From Limnohabitans sp. (GTDB lineage Bacteria; Pseudomonadota; Gammaproteobacteria; Burkholderiales; Burkholderiaceae_C): a DNA stretch of 64,000 nucleotides. Position 1 is the first letter of the stretch. The number at the start of each line of letters is the position of its first letter. Shown one piece after another: positions 33,591-42,065 of this stretch. Both the position numbers and the translations under genes were made by a program. The notes beneath the pieces are model-generated. The model saw only the letters and a program-made list of their open reading frames with translations. It did not search any database and was not told the origin of the DNA. The stretch spans positions 2,356,001 through 2,420,000 of the forward strand of contig NZ_JAAVVW010000003.1 in the NCBI RefSeq assembly GCF_023910625.1, written 5' to 3'.

Positions 33591-33617
33591 GGTAAATTGA
33601 TTTATCAATGGTAAATT
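33591..33617. promoter_or_regulatory. Repeated GGTAAATT around a TTGAT-ATCAA palindrome
   Basis: GGTAAATT at 33591-33598 and again at 33610-33617 (19-bp period), flanking TTGATTTATCAA (33597-33608 region). It lies between the truncated GntR gene and the FAD monooxygenase, where an operator would be expected. Confidence 0.45.
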
Positions 33618-33666
33618 ACAGCTTGGGCATCACGAGATGCTCGCCGAACAATTTGGAGTGCTTCCC

Positions 33667-35370
33667 ATGGGTGCATACGTCAACCCGATCTATCCCTACA
33701 AATCGCCTGCCGACTTGATGTCCACGCCGCCGCAGCGCAAACCGCTGATCGTCATTGGCGCGGGGCCGGTGGGCCTGGCCGCAGCCATTGATGCGCGTTT
33801 GCAGGGGCTTGAGGTGCTGGTGCTGGACGACGACAAGACCGTGTCGGTCGGCTCGCGGGCGGTGTGCTACGCCAAGCGTTCGCTCGAAATTCTGGACCGC
33901 CTGGGCATTGCCAACCAGGCCTGCGACATGGGCGTGAGCTGGAACATCGGGCGCACCTTCCTCGAAGAAGACGAGGTCTACCAGTTCAACCTGGTGCCCG
34001 AAGCGGGCCACAAACGCCCCGGCATGATCAACCTGCAGCAATACCATGTGGAGGAAATGCTGATCGCCCGCGCTCTGGAGCTGGGAGCCGACATCCGCTG
34101 GCAGCACAAGGTGACCGCCGTCACACCTCATGACGCCCACGCCACGCTGACGGTGGAAACACCAGAGGGTCCGTTCGACATCGAGGCCGACTGGCTGGTG
34201 GTGGCCGATGGCGCACGCAGCCCAATCCGCCGCCATCTGGGCCTGGACATTGAAGGCCGCGTGTTCCAGGACCGCTTTCTGATTGCCGACGTGATCATGA
34301 AAGCCGACTACCCCGCAGAGCGCTGGTTCTGGTTTGACCCGCCTTTTCACCCCAACCAAAGCGTGCTGCTGCACAAGCAGAGCAACAACGTTTGGCGCAT
34401 CGACTTTCAGCTGGGCTGGGACGCCGACCCCGAGGAGGAAAAAAAGCCTGAAAAAGTCATCCCTCGCTTGCAGGCCATGCTGGGTGACGACAGGCCGTTT
34501 GAGCTGGAATGGGTCAGCATCTACACCTTCCAGTGCCGCCGCATGACGGACTTTCGCCATGGCCGTGTGCTGTTCGTGGGCGACGCGGCGCACCAGGTTT
34601 CGCCCTTTGGTGCACGCGGGGCCAACTCGGGCTTTCAGGACGCCGACGATTTGATGTGGAAACTGGGCCTGGTCATCAAAGGCCAGGCCAGCGAACAGTT
34701 GCTCGACGCCTATGCACTCGATCGCCAGTTTGCGGCCGACGAGAACATCATGAACTCGACGCGCTCGACCGACTTCATCACGCCCAAGAGCCGCACCAGC
34801 AAGACCTTCCGCAACCAAGTGCTGGCGCTGGCCAAGCACCACCCGTTTGCGCGCAAGCTGGTCAATTCGGGCCGCTTGTCCATGCCGTCTTTCCTGACCG
34901 ACTCGGTGCTCAACACGCCCGATGCCGACAGTTTTGAAGGGCAGATGGTGCCCGGTGCGCCGATGGACGATGCGCCGGTGCAAGTAAACGGGCGAGACGC
35001 CTGGCTGCTCGACCAGGTGGGCAAGGGCTTTCAGGCCATGTTGTTTGCGGATGCACCGCCCAAGCCCGAAGTGCTGGCGCAGCTCAATGCCCTGGCGGGC
35101 TGCAGTCCCGCAATCCCGGGCGCGAATCCCCCAAAAAATGCCGTGGCAGTGACACCCCTCATCATCAGCCCGCGTGCGCTGGACATTCCTGGCATGAACG
35201 TCATCGTCGATGCTCAAGGCTTGGTGGCCAAGCGCTACAACGCCACGCCCGGCACCACCTACCTGCTGCGTCCGGACCAACATGTGGTGGCCCGCTGGCG
35301 CACACTGAGCATCGACCAACTGCAAGCTGCCTTGGCTCGCGCCATCGGTGCCAACATCGGCCAAGCCTGA
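33667..35370 (+). CDS. FAD-dependent aromatic monooxygenase (MhpA/PheA-like)
   Basis: 567-aa class A flavoprotein hydroxylase. The Rossmann motif PLIVIGAGPVGLAAAIDARL lies at about residues 34-53. The DG motif ADWLVVADGARSPIRRHLG and the GD motif VLFVGDAAHQVSPFGARGAN follow. A C-terminal thioredoxin-like part is as in 3-(3-hydroxyphenyl)propionate hydroxylases. It probably hydroxylates a phenolic acid using NAD(P)H and O2; the exact substrate is unknown. ATG 33667 is supported by GGAG eight bases upstream. It heads a set with DUF2783 and VOC genes. Confidence 0.85.
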   Translation: MGAYVNPIYPYKSPADLMSTPPQRKPLIVIGAGPVGLAAAIDARLQGLEVLVLDDDKTVSVGSRAVCYAKRSLEILDRLGIANQACDMGVSWNIGRTFLEEDEVYQFNLVPEAGHKRPGMINLQQYHVEEMLIARALELGADIRWQHKVTAVTPHDAHATLTVETPEGPFDIEADWLVVADGARSPIRRHLGLDIEGRVFQDRFLIADVIMKADYPAERWFWFDPPFHPNQSVLLHKQSNNVWRIDFQLGWDADPEEEKKPEKVIPRLQAMLGDDRPFELEWVSIYTFQCRRMTDFRHGRVLFVGDAAHQVSPFGARGANSGFQDADDLMWKLGLVIKGQASEQLLDAYALDRQFAADENIMNSTRSTDFITPKSRTSKTFRNQVLALAKHHPFARKLVNSGRLSMPSFLTDSVLNTPDADSFEGQMVPGAPMDDAPVQVNGRDAWLLDQVGKGFQAMLFADAPPKPEVLAQLNALAGCSPAIPGANPPKNAVAVTPLIISPRALDIPGMNVIVDAQGLVAKRYNATPGTTYLLRPDQHVVARWRTLSIDQLQAALARAIGANIGQA

Positions 35371-35388
35371 ACCGCACCAAGGATTGAC

Positions 35389-35631
35389 ATGACCACCGAC
35401 ATGCACACCGCCCTGAAAACGGAGCTCAACTTCCACGAACCCGGTCGCCGTTTCTTCCGCGACTTCTCACCGGGCGACGAGTTTTATGAACACCTGATCG
35501 AAGCCCACAACGGCCTGAACGACGAACAAAGCGAAGCCCTCAATGCCCGCCTGATCCTGCTGCTGGCCAACCACATTGGCGATTTGGGCGTGTTGCGAGA
35601 GGCGCTGCACGCCGCCCGTCAAACCGCCTGA
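35389..35631 (+). CDS. DUF2783-family protein
   Basis: 80 aa. The core FYEHLIEAHNGLNDEQSEALNARLILLLANHIGD is the DUF2783 signature. These small proteins are repeatedly found just behind FAD monooxygenases, as here (19 bp after its stop, with AAGGA upstream of the ATG). A role as a small subunit or stabiliser of the hydroxylase is inference from context. No membrane or export signal is seen. Confidence 0.82.
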   Translation: MTTDMHTALKTELNFHEPGRRFFRDFSPGDEFYEHLIEAHNGLNDEQSEALNARLILLLANHIGDLGVLREALHAARQTA

Positions 35632-35668
35632 GCCCACCGACAAGCCTCAACGAACACCGGAGACCCCC

Positions 35669-36205
35669 ATGAAAATCGACCGCATTCACCACGTCGCTTA
35701 CCGCTGCAAAGACGCCAAAGCCACCGTCGAATGGTATGTAAAAAACATGAACATGGATTTCGTGCTGGCCATCGCCGAAGACCTGGTGCCCTCCACCAAG
35801 GCCCCGGACCCCTACATGCATGTGTTCCTGGACGCAGGTGCAGGCAACGTGTTGGCGTTTTTTGAATTGCCCAATTCGCCCGCGATGGGTCGCGACACCA
35901 ACACCCCTGAATGGGTGCAGCACATCGCCTTCAAGGTTGACAGCCTGCAAGCGCTGGAAGACGCCAAAGCCCGATTGCAAGCCAATGGCGTAGAGGTGTT
36001 GGGCCCCACCAACCACACCATTTTCAAGAGCATTTATTTCTTCGACCCCAATGGCCACCGCCTCGAACTGGCTGCCGATGTGGGCACGCCCGAGATGTAC
36101 GCCAAGCTTGACGAGTGCAAATGGGAGATGCTCAACGAGTGGGCGCAAACCAAACGTGCCCCCAAACACGCGGCCTGGATGCACGAGACCGAGAAGCAAA
36201 GCTGA
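35669..36205 (+). CDS. VOC-family (glyoxalase/extradiol-type) protein
   Basis: 178-aa vicinal-oxygen-chelate protein, one betaalphabetabetabeta module pair: KIDRIHHVAYRCKDAKATVEWYV with a likely metal His in IHHVAY, VQHIAFKVDSLQAL, and SIYFFDPNGHRLELA with the C-terminal metal Glu. It may be an extradiol dioxygenase, isomerase or lyase acting on the product of the neighbouring monooxygenase. The exact reaction is unknown. ATG 35669 follows a GGAG-containing leader; the frame from 35576 overlaps DUF2783 and is rejected. Confidence 0.82.
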   Translation: MKIDRIHHVAYRCKDAKATVEWYVKNMNMDFVLAIAEDLVPSTKAPDPYMHVFLDAGAGNVLAFFELPNSPAMGRDTNTPEWVQHIAFKVDSLQALEDAKARLQANGVEVLGPTNHTIFKSIYFFDPNGHRLELAADVGTPEMYAKLDECKWEMLNEWAQTKRAPKHAAWMHETEKQS

Positions 36206-36265
36206 AGCCATGCGCGCTCAGCGCGGATGCGGTTGCTCTGACCAGAGCCAGATATGCCCAGCAGC

Positions 36266-36850
36266 TCAGTTGCGCTGCAACTTGTAGACCGCCGTGCCCG
36301 CCATCAGGTTAGGACACAGACGCACTTCTTGACCGTTTTGCAGGCCAAAAGCATCCACCACACGCAGCCCGTTTTTACGTGCCAAGTCGCCAAAGTCAGC
36401 GTAAGTGCCCACGCGGATATTGGGCGTGTCGTACCACTGGTAGGGCAGGCGCTTGGTCACCGGCATGCGGCCTTGCAACACGCTCAAGCGGTTGAACCAA
36501 TGCGCAAAATTGGGGAAGGCCACGATACCCACACGGCCCACGCGCACCGTCTCGCGCAGCATGGTCTCGGCGTTGCGCAGGTGTTGCAGCGTGTCGATCT
36601 GCAGCACCACGTCAAACGACTGGTCGGCAAACAGGCTCAGGCCTTCGTCCAGGTTCAGCTGAATCACGTTCACGCCGCGCTGCACGCAGGCGTGCACATT
36701 GGTGTCGTCCAGCTCCACGCCGTAACCGGTACAGCCCTTGTGTTGCTGCAGATAGGCCAACAAAGCGCCATCGCCGCAACCCAAATCGAGCACGCGGGCG
36801 CCTTGCGGCACCAGGCGGGCCATGGCTTGCATGATCAAGGGGTCGCTCAT
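36266..36850 (-). CDS. metW: Methionine biosynthesis methyltransferase-like protein MetW
   Basis: 194-aa SAM-dependent methyltransferase fold: [19 protein letters not shown] (motif I), GVELDD, and the MetW-specific [13 protein letters not shown] and [19 protein letters not shown], then [11 protein letters not shown]. MetW is nearly always coupled to metX and supports its homoserine acyltransferase activity in several bacteria. The start at 36850 overlaps the metX stop (ATGA, 36847-36850), so the two are translationally coupled. Confidence 0.93.
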   Translation of the reverse strand: MSDPLIMQAMARLVPQGARVLDLGCGDGALLAYLQQHKGCTGYGVELDDTNVHACVQRGVNVIQLNLDEGLSLFADQSFDVVLQIDTLQHLRNAETMLRETVRVGRVGIVAFPNFAHWFNRLSVLQGRMPVTKRLPYQWYDTPNIRVGTYADFGDLARKNGLRVVDAFGLQNGQEVRLCPNLMAGTAVYKLQRN

Positions 36851-38001
36851 GCCGCACATCCTTCGTTCAAAGTCTTCGCCATGTTGTCAAAGTAAGAACG
36901 CACCACGTTCATGTAGCGGGGGTCTTCCAGCAAGAAGGCATCATGCCCGTGCGGTGCATCGATTTCGGCATAGCTCACGTCGCGGCGGTTGTCGAGCAAG
37001 GCCTTGACCATCTCGCGGCTGCGGGCGGGCGAGAAGCGCCAATCGGTGGAAAAGCTGACCAGCAAAAATTTGCAACTGGCGCGGGCCAGCGCTTTGGACA
37101 GGTCGCCGCCGAAGGCGCGGGCCGGGTCAAAGTAATCGAGCGCCCGGGTGATCAGCAAATAGGTGTTGGCGTCGAAGTATTCGCTGAACTTGTCGCCCTG
37201 GTAGCGCAGGTAGCTTTCAATCTGAAACTCGACTTCTTGCGTAGAGTATTTGTAGCCGGTGGCGTTGTGGGTGACGGCCTCGCGCAGCTCTCGGCCAAAC
37301 TTTTCGTTCATCACGTCGTCGCTCAGGTACGTGATGTGGCCAATCATGCGGGCGATGCGCAAGCCGCGCTTGGGCACCACGCCTTGCGCATAAAAGTGCC
37401 CGTTGTGAAAGTCCGGGTCGGTCACGATGGCGCGGCGGGCCACTTCGTTGAAGGCGATGTTTTCGGCGTTCAGGTTGGGCGCACTGGCCACCACCACCGC
37501 ATGCTTCACGCGCTCGGGGTATTGCAGCGTCCACGACAGCGCCTGCATGCCGCCAAGACTTCCGCCCATCACGGCGGCCAGTTGATCAATGCCCAGCGCG
37601 TCCAGCAAGCGCGCTTGTGCGTTGACCCAGTCTTCCACCGTGACCACCGGGAAGTCGGCACCATAGACGCGGCCGGTGTCGGGGTTCTCATGCATGGGGC
37701 CCGTCGAGCCAAAGCAAGAACCCAGGTTGTTCACGCCAATGACAAAAAAGCGGTCGGTGTCGAGCGACTTGCCGGGGCCGATCATGTTGTCCCACCAGCC
37801 CAGGTTTTTGGGTTGGTCGGCGTACACACCCGCCACATGGTGTGAGGCGTTCAGCGCGTGACAGATCAGCACCGCGTTGGACTTATCGGCGTTGAGCGTG
37901 CCGTAGGTTTCGTAACTCAATGAATAGCTGCGAATGGACGCACCGCTTTGCAAGGGCAAAGGGGCTTCAAACAGCATGCTTTGGGATTCGGCGATCAGCA
38001 T
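36847..38001 (-). CDS. metX: Homoserine O-acyltransferase MetX
   Basis: 384-aa alpha/beta-hydrolase-fold enzyme that activates homoserine, using acetyl- or succinyl-CoA, for methionine synthesis. The nucleophile Ser is in [12 protein letters not shown], the Asp in the [10 protein letters not shown] region and the His in [32 protein letters not shown] is also typical. Beta- and gammaproteobacterial MetX enzymes of this type often use succinyl-CoA, which the sequence alone does not settle. ATG 38001 is chosen; an in-frame ATG at 38085 lies upstream of a terminator-like hairpin in the leader. Confidence 0.93.
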   Translation of the reverse strand: MLIAESQSMLFEAPLPLQSGASIRSYSLSYETYGTLNADKSNAVLICHALNASHHVAGVYADQPKNLGWWDNMIGPGKSLDTDRFFVIGVNNLGSCFGSTGPMHENPDTGRVYGADFPVVTVEDWVNAQARLLDALGIDQLAAVMGGSLGGMQALSWTLQYPERVKHAVVVASAPNLNAENIAFNEVARRAIVTDPDFHNGHFYAQGVVPKRGLRIARMIGHITYLSDDVMNEKFGRELREAVTHNATGYKYSTQEVEFQIESYLRYQGDKFSEYFDANTYLLITRALDYFDPARAFGGDLSKALARASCKFLLVSFSTDWRFSPARSREMVKALLDNRRDVSYAEIDAPHGHDAFLLEDPRYMNVVRSYFDNMAKTLNEGCAA

Positions 38002-38019
38002 CGAATGTGTTCTGGTGTG

Positions 38020-38062
38020 CAAAAAAACAAAACCCGGCTTCGCAGTCAGCTGGGCCGAGTTT
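38020..38062 (-). terminator. Terminator-like hairpin in the metX leader (possible attenuator)
   Basis: Read on the minus strand, AAACTCGGC (38062-38054) pairs with GCCGGGTTT (38038-38030), 9 bp with one G-U. It is followed directly by TTGTTTTTTT (38029-38020), an intrinsic terminator placed 20-60 bp before the metX ATG. Such a position suggests premature termination control. No known methionine riboswitch was recognised upstream. Confidence 0.65.
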
Positions 38063-38191
38063 CTGTGAGATGAAACACACGCCATTTAGCTGAATTTCGA
38101 AACCATGCTGGTTCCGGCGCCCGCAATCGGGTTCAAATCGGCGCATGGGGCGAGTATAAGGGCGAACAGTCCCCACTTGACAGGAGCACGC

Positions 38192-39007
38192 ATGGCAGAA
38201 CTCTACGGCTCGGATGCCTACAGCCCCGCCGAAATTGCCCGCCGCATCGAGGCGGTGGGCGAGGCCAAGGCGCGCATGGCCTGGCTGCCGCTGGCTTTGC
38301 TGGGCGTGTTGGCCGGGGTCTTCATTGGTCTGGGGGCCATGCTGTTTGTGCTGGTCAAGTCCGACCCCACTTTGGGTTTTGCCGCCAGCGCGGTGCTGGG
38401 CGGGCTGGTGTTTGCCGTGGGCTTGTTCATGGTCGTGGTGGCAGGGGCCGAGCTGTTCACCGGCAACAACCTGATCGTCATGGCTTGGGCCGATGGCCGG
38501 GTCAGCACGGCGCAGGTGCTGCGCAACTGGGCCATTGTGTGCGTGGCCAACTTTGTGGGGGCCGCTGGACTGGCGCTGCTGGTCTGGGCCAGCGGCCACA
38601 CCAGCCTGAACGGCGGCGCGATTGGCCACAAAGTGGTGCAGTTCGCCGTGGCCAAACAAGAGTTGCCCTTTGTCACGGCCTTGTTGCGTGGCGTGCTGTG
38701 CAATGTGCTGGTGTGCATGGCTGTTTGGATGGCCATGGGCGGGCGCAGTGTGACCGACAAGGCGGTGGCCGTGGTGCTGCCGGTGATGGCTTTTGTAGCG
38801 GCAGGTTTTGAGCACAGCATCGCCAACATGTACCTGATGCCGCTGGCCATGCTGCTGCAGCTTGATGGCCTAACGGGTCACGCCGCCATCACCTGGGGCG
38901 GCATGTTGGGCAACTTGCTGTCCGTGATTTTCGGCAATGTGCTGGGCGGCGCGGTGTTGGTGGCCGGGGTCTATCACGTCATTTACAAACGCCAGCCGCC
39001 CAACTGA
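38192..39007 (+). CDS. Formate/nitrite transporter family protein
   Basis: 271-aa FNT channel with six hydrophobic segments, normally forming pentamers in the inner membrane. The family pattern FVVVAGAELFTGNNL appears as MVVVAGAELFTGNNLIV; NWAIVCVANFVGA and GFEHSIANMYLMPLA are also FNT hallmarks. It could move formate, nitrite or hydrosulfide. ATG 38192 follows GGAG. It diverges from metX with 190 bp between the starts. Confidence 0.92.
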   Translation: MAELYGSDAYSPAEIARRIEAVGEAKARMAWLPLALLGVLAGVFIGLGAMLFVLVKSDPTLGFAASAVLGGLVFAVGLFMVVVAGAELFTGNNLIVMAWADGRVSTAQVLRNWAIVCVANFVGAAGLALLVWASGHTSLNGGAIGHKVVQFAVAKQELPFVTALLRGVLCNVLVCMAVWMAMGGRSVTDKAVAVVLPVMAFVAAGFEHSIANMYLMPLAMLLQLDGLTGHAAITWGGMLGNLLSVIFGNVLGGAVLVAGVYHVIYKRQPPN

Positions 39008-39125
39008 AACCATCGCGCAAAGGGTGCGCTGCGACAAGGGGCCGCGCTGCCTGTTTGCAAGAACCCACGCCGAGGGTGAACGGCTTGAGACACGCCATCG
39101 ATGGCCGTCGACGGTCCTTGTGGCC

Positions 39126-39692
39126 TTAAGCGCCCCAACCCGACAGCGCGATCACACCCAGCACGGCAAAAATCCCTGCCGAGATCAGATGCACCAGACG
39201 CAGGGGCACGCGCCGGGTGATGGCGTCGCCCAGCCACACCACCGGGGCGTTGGCCAGCATCATGCCCAGCGTGGTGCCCACCACCACGGCAAACCAGGCG
39301 TTGTACTGCGCCGCCAGCATGACGGTGGCGATTTGCGTCTTGTCGCCCATCTCGGCCAGAAAGAACGCCACCACGGTGGTCAAGAACACCCCCATGCGTG
39401 GCGCGCTGTCACCATCTTCGTCATCCAGCTTGTCGGGGATCAGCATCCAAGCTGCCATGGCGAGGAAGGATGCGCCCAACACCCAGCGCAGCACCTCGGG
39501 CCCCAGCACGGTGGTGACCCAAGTGCCTACTGCGCCTGCCAGGCCGTGGTTGGCCAGCGTGGCCACCAAAATGCCGAGCACGATGGGCCAGGGCTTGCGA
39601 AAACGGGCGGCCAGCACGAGTGACAAAAGCTGGGTTTTGTCACCCATTTCGGCCAAGGCCACGATGCCGGTTGAGACGAGGAAGGCTTCCAT
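39126..39692 (-). CDS. TMEM165/GDT1 (UPF0016) family cation exporter
   Basis: 188 aa with six to seven membrane segments and two copies of the family motif E-x-G-D-K-T: LAEMGDKTQLLSL (about residues 13-25) and LAEMGDKTQIATV in the second half. Bacterial members export Mn2+ or related divalent cations. ATG 39692 (MEAFLVSTGIVALAE) is used; upstream in-frame codons extend into unconserved sequence. The leader was checked for a yybP-ykoY manganese riboswitch and none was recognised. Confidence 0.92.
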   Translation of the reverse strand: MEAFLVSTGIVALAEMGDKTQLLSLVLAARFRKPWPIVLGILVATLANHGLAGAVGTWVTTVLGPEVLRWVLGASFLAMAAWMLIPDKLDDEDGDSAPRMGVFLTTVVAFFLAEMGDKTQIATVMLAAQYNAWFAVVVGTTLGMMLANAPVVWLGDAITRRVPLRLVHLISAGIFAVLGVIALSGWGA

Positions 39693-40239
39693 GTTCGAAG
39701 GGGTTCTCAGTCGAAAAAGACCGGACATCTTAACGGGCAGTCGGGGACAAATTCGCGCAGCTTGCGGGGGCTGAACATCCATTGGGCCGGCTTTTTGTTT
39801 GGATTCTCTGCAAACTGGGCGTTTCGGCACTCAAGGGGCCAAAACCATTCAAGGGCGTACAGAAAACGATCATGGCAACCCCAGCACAAAGCGCAGGTGT
39901 GCGTTTCATGGTGCTTGGGCGCTTGTGTAAAGGATGGTTTTTAAAATATGACGGGCATATTGGCGTATTCACAAAATCGGTGCGCCCCTGACCAGACGAT
40001 GCGTTAGCAAAACAACAGATCTCGGTTGCAAGCCCCGTTTTGTACGGGTATTGGGGGATTTCCCCTTGTCATTTTTTTTGTTTTATCACTCATAATTCAA
40101 CGGCTTCGAAGCAATTTGCAGCGAAGTCATGTTTGCGGTGATCCAATCATTTGCGCTTTCCTTCCGATGTTTTCAGGTATGTCGAATGCGTTTTCGAAGC
40201 TCCATCGCTTTTATCCCTGTGTTTTGAGGAGTCCCCTTC
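39693..40239. other. Intergenic region holding the RRM gene leader
   Basis: 547 bp between the divergent GDT1 and RRM genes. The part nearer the RRM gene is T- and A-rich. It includes GGGGA-TT-TCCCC followed by a T tract (40053-40080), which may be a weak terminator or leader structure. The RRM gene has AGGA 10 bp before its ATG. The small frames here (for example 39782-39991) show no protein signature and are not called. Confidence 0.45.
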
Positions 40240-40812
40240 ATGGGCAACAAACTTTACGTCGGCAACCTTCCTTACTCTGTTCGTGACGGCGATCTGGAAC
40301 AAGCCTTTGGAGCTTTCGGTGCTGTCACCAGCGCCAAAGTCATGATGGAACGTGACACGGGCCGCTCCAAGGGCTTTGGTTTTGTCGAAATGGGCAGCGA
40401 TGATGAAGCGCAAGCCGCCATCAACGGCATGAATGGCCAGCCTTTGGGGGGGCGCGATGTCGTGGTGAACGAAGCCCGCCCCATGGAGGCGCGCCCACCC
40501 CGCGCAGGGGGGGGAGGCTTTGGTGGCGGAGGTTACGGCGGTGGTCGCCGTGAAGGCGGTGGTGGTGGATATGGTGGCGGTCGTGAAGGCGGCGGCGGTG
40601 GATATGGCGGCGGTCGCGAAGGCGGCGGTGGTGGATATGGCGGCGGTCGCGAAGGCGGCGGCGGTGGATATGGCGGCGGTCGCCGTGAAGGCGGCGAGGG
40701 TGGTGGTGGCTTTCGCAGCCCCTACGGCTCGGGTCCTCGCGGTGGCGGGGGTCGCCGAGAAGGCGGTGGTCGAGAAGGCGGTGGCCGTGAAGGCGGCGGC
40801 TACGGTTACTGA
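40240..40812 (+). CDS. Glycine-rich RRM RNA-binding protein
   Basis: 190 aa. Residues about 1-80 are a single RRM with RNP2 (LYVGNLPY) and RNP1 (KGFGFVEM). The rest is a Gly/Arg/Tyr-rich tail with RGG-like repeats. This layout is shared with cyanobacterial and proteobacterial cold-inducible RNA-binding proteins thought to act as RNA chaperones. The tail includes four near-exact 33-bp repeats coding EGGGGGYGGGR. A long leader precedes it and a strong terminator follows. The low-complexity tail may favour RNA-driven phase separation, by analogy only. Confidence 0.92.
   Translation: MGNKLYVGNLPYSVRDGDLEQAFGAFGAVTSAKVMMERDTGRSKGFGFVEMGSDDEAQAAINGMNGQPLGGRDVVVNEARPMEARPPRAGGGGFGGGGYGGGRREGGGGGYGGGREGGGGGYGGGREGGGGGYGGGREGGGGGYGGGRREGGEGGGGFRSPYGSGPRGGGGRREGGGREGGGREGGGYGY
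40549..40690 (+). repeat. 33-bp tandem repeat within the RRM gene
   Basis: Four copies of a 33-bp unit encoding EGGGGGYGGGR, differing mainly at third positions (GGT/GGC). They are in frame, so copy-number change would alter tail length without a frameshift. Confidence 0.8.
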
Positions 40813-40843
40813 TGCACCCATGGGCTGAGGCTTCAGCCACCAG

Positions 40844-40878
40844 CGCACAAAGCCCTGCATTGCGGGGCTTTGTGCTTT
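40844..40878. terminator. Bidirectional terminator between the RRM gene and lptC
   Basis: GCACAAAGCCC (40844-40854) pairs with GGGCTTTGTGC (40865-40875), with a T tract after and A-rich sequence before. It closes both the RRM and the kdsD-kdsC-lptC transcripts, which converge here. Confidence 0.85.
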
Positions 40879-41489
40879 CAGGGTTGGCGTTTTGTGGGTG
40901 CCAACACGGATTTCACCCGACCATCCAATGTGTAAAGCCCACTGCGCGTGTCAAAGTCCATGGTTTGCCCCGTCAAGACATCGGCACCCCTGACGATTTC
41001 AACGGGCACCTGTGAAGTCAGGCGCTCCTGATCCAGCCAGGCCGTCACAGCCTCCGCCTTGAGGGTCAGGTGTGGGCCTTGGGCGTCGGCCGCTCGCACA
41101 GCCAGTACCCCACCGCTCAAGATGACAGTTTGCATGGGTTCATTGGAAACCCCTTTGGGGGCTTGCGCCTGGACGCGGGTGCCCAGCTCGTTTTCGGCAA
41201 AGATCAAAACACTCCGGATGTGCAACTCTTGCTCAGCCGGAAAATGGGTGGCGCTCTGGCCGTTGACTTGACGCATCATGCGACCCGAAGCATCGAAGGA
41301 TTTGACGGTGAACCTCTCCAGCCGGTAGTCCGGAGCCTGCCGCAGTTGCTTGTCAATGCGTTGGGGTTGCAGCTCTGGGATGCTGCGCACCAGCCACCAA
41401 CTGCCCAAGGCCAACAAGGCAAAAAGAATCAAAGGCAGATAAATGGTGAGTCGGTCAAGTATTCGACGCAGACGCATCCAGGCACTCAT
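40878..41489 (-). CDS. lptC: LPS export protein LptC
   Basis: 203 aa: one N-terminal membrane helix (LTIYLPLILFALLALGSWWLV, about residues 14-34) and a periplasmic beta-jellyroll domain (YRLERFTVKSFDASGRMM, TVILSGGVLAVR, LTGQTMDFDTRSGLYTLDG). LptC receives lipopolysaccharide from LptBFG and passes it to LptA. Its start overlaps the kdsC stop (ATGA). lptA and lptB, often next in related genomes, are not here: a terminator and the RRM gene follow instead. Confidence 0.9.
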   Translation of the reverse strand: MSAWMRLRRILDRLTIYLPLILFALLALGSWWLVRSIPELQPQRIDKQLRQAPDYRLERFTVKSFDASGRMMRQVNGQSATHFPAEQELHIRSVLIFAENELGTRVQAQAPKGVSNEPMQTVILSGGVLAVRAADAQGPHLTLKAEAVTAWLDQERLTSQVPVEIVRGADVLTGQTMDFDTRSGLYTLDGRVKSVLAPTKRQP

Positions 41490-42064
41490 GCGGAGCCACC
41501 CGGCAACTCATGGATGCCCACTTGAGCGAGCAAAGCCGCGTAATGCCCCCCTGCAACCAGCAACAGATCACAAAACGCGCGGGCGGCACCTTCGCCGCCG
41601 CGTTCGGAAGTGGTGTGATGGGCCAGTGCCTTGGCTTGTGCATGGGCATTGGCCGGTGCACAGGCAAAAGCGGCCCGCTGCATCACAGGCAGATCCGGCC
41701 AGTCATCGCCCATGGCGGCAGCCTGTGACCAGCTCAGGCCCAGTTGACTCAAGAAGTCTTCGGCGGCCGGGCGTTTGTCTTCGGTGCCAAAACGGGCATG
41801 GCTGATGCCCAGAGCCTTCAGGCGCAAGCGCAAAGGGGCAGAGTCACGCCCTGTGATGACGACCGGCGTGATGCCCGCCTTTTGCAACAGCTTCAGGCCC
41901 TGACCATCCAGCGTGTTGAAGCGCTTGAGGGTTTCGCCGGACTCTGAAAAGTACAGGCCGCCATCGGTCAAGACGCCGTCGATATCGAAAAACGCCACGC
42001 GCACGCCTTGGGCCTGTAGCAGCAATTCGGGCGGGTAGTTCAGGGCCGGGGTGATGGCTTGCAT
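41486..42064 (-). CDS. kdsC: 3-deoxy-D-manno-octulosonate 8-phosphate phosphatase
   Basis: 192-aa HAD-family C0 phosphatase that releases Kdo from Kdo-8-phosphate. Motif I is [18 protein letters not shown], motif [10 protein letters not shown], and the C-terminal motif [11 protein letters not shown] is present. Tetrameric KdsC enzymes are this size. It starts one base after the kdsD stop and overlaps lptC, so kdsD-kdsC-lptC is one operon for Kdo synthesis and LPS transport. Confidence 0.95.
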   Translation of the reverse strand: MQAITPALNYPPELLLQAQGVRVAFFDIDGVLTDGGLYFSESGETLKRFNTLDGQGLKLLQKAGITPVVITGRDSAPLRLRLKALGISHARFGTEDKRPAAEDFLSQLGLSWSQAAAMGDDWPDLPVMQRAAFACAPANAHAQAKALAHHTTSERGGEGAARAFCDLLLVAGGHYAALLAQVGIHELPGGSA

Positions 42065-42065
42065 G

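Noticed and set aside
33616..35436. 606-codon open frame on the minus strand
   Set aside because: Antisense of the FAD monooxygenase, whose motifs are unambiguous.
38002..38190. SAM or SAH riboswitch upstream of metX
   Set aside because: Only a terminator hairpin and a short leader were seen; no conserved aptamer core was recognised.
39693..39830. yybP-ykoY manganese riboswitch before the GDT1 gene
   Set aside because: The characteristic conserved loops were not found by eye.
40549..40690. CRISPR-like direct repeats
   Set aside because: The 33-bp repeats are contiguous, in frame and code for a glycine-rich tail, with no spacers.
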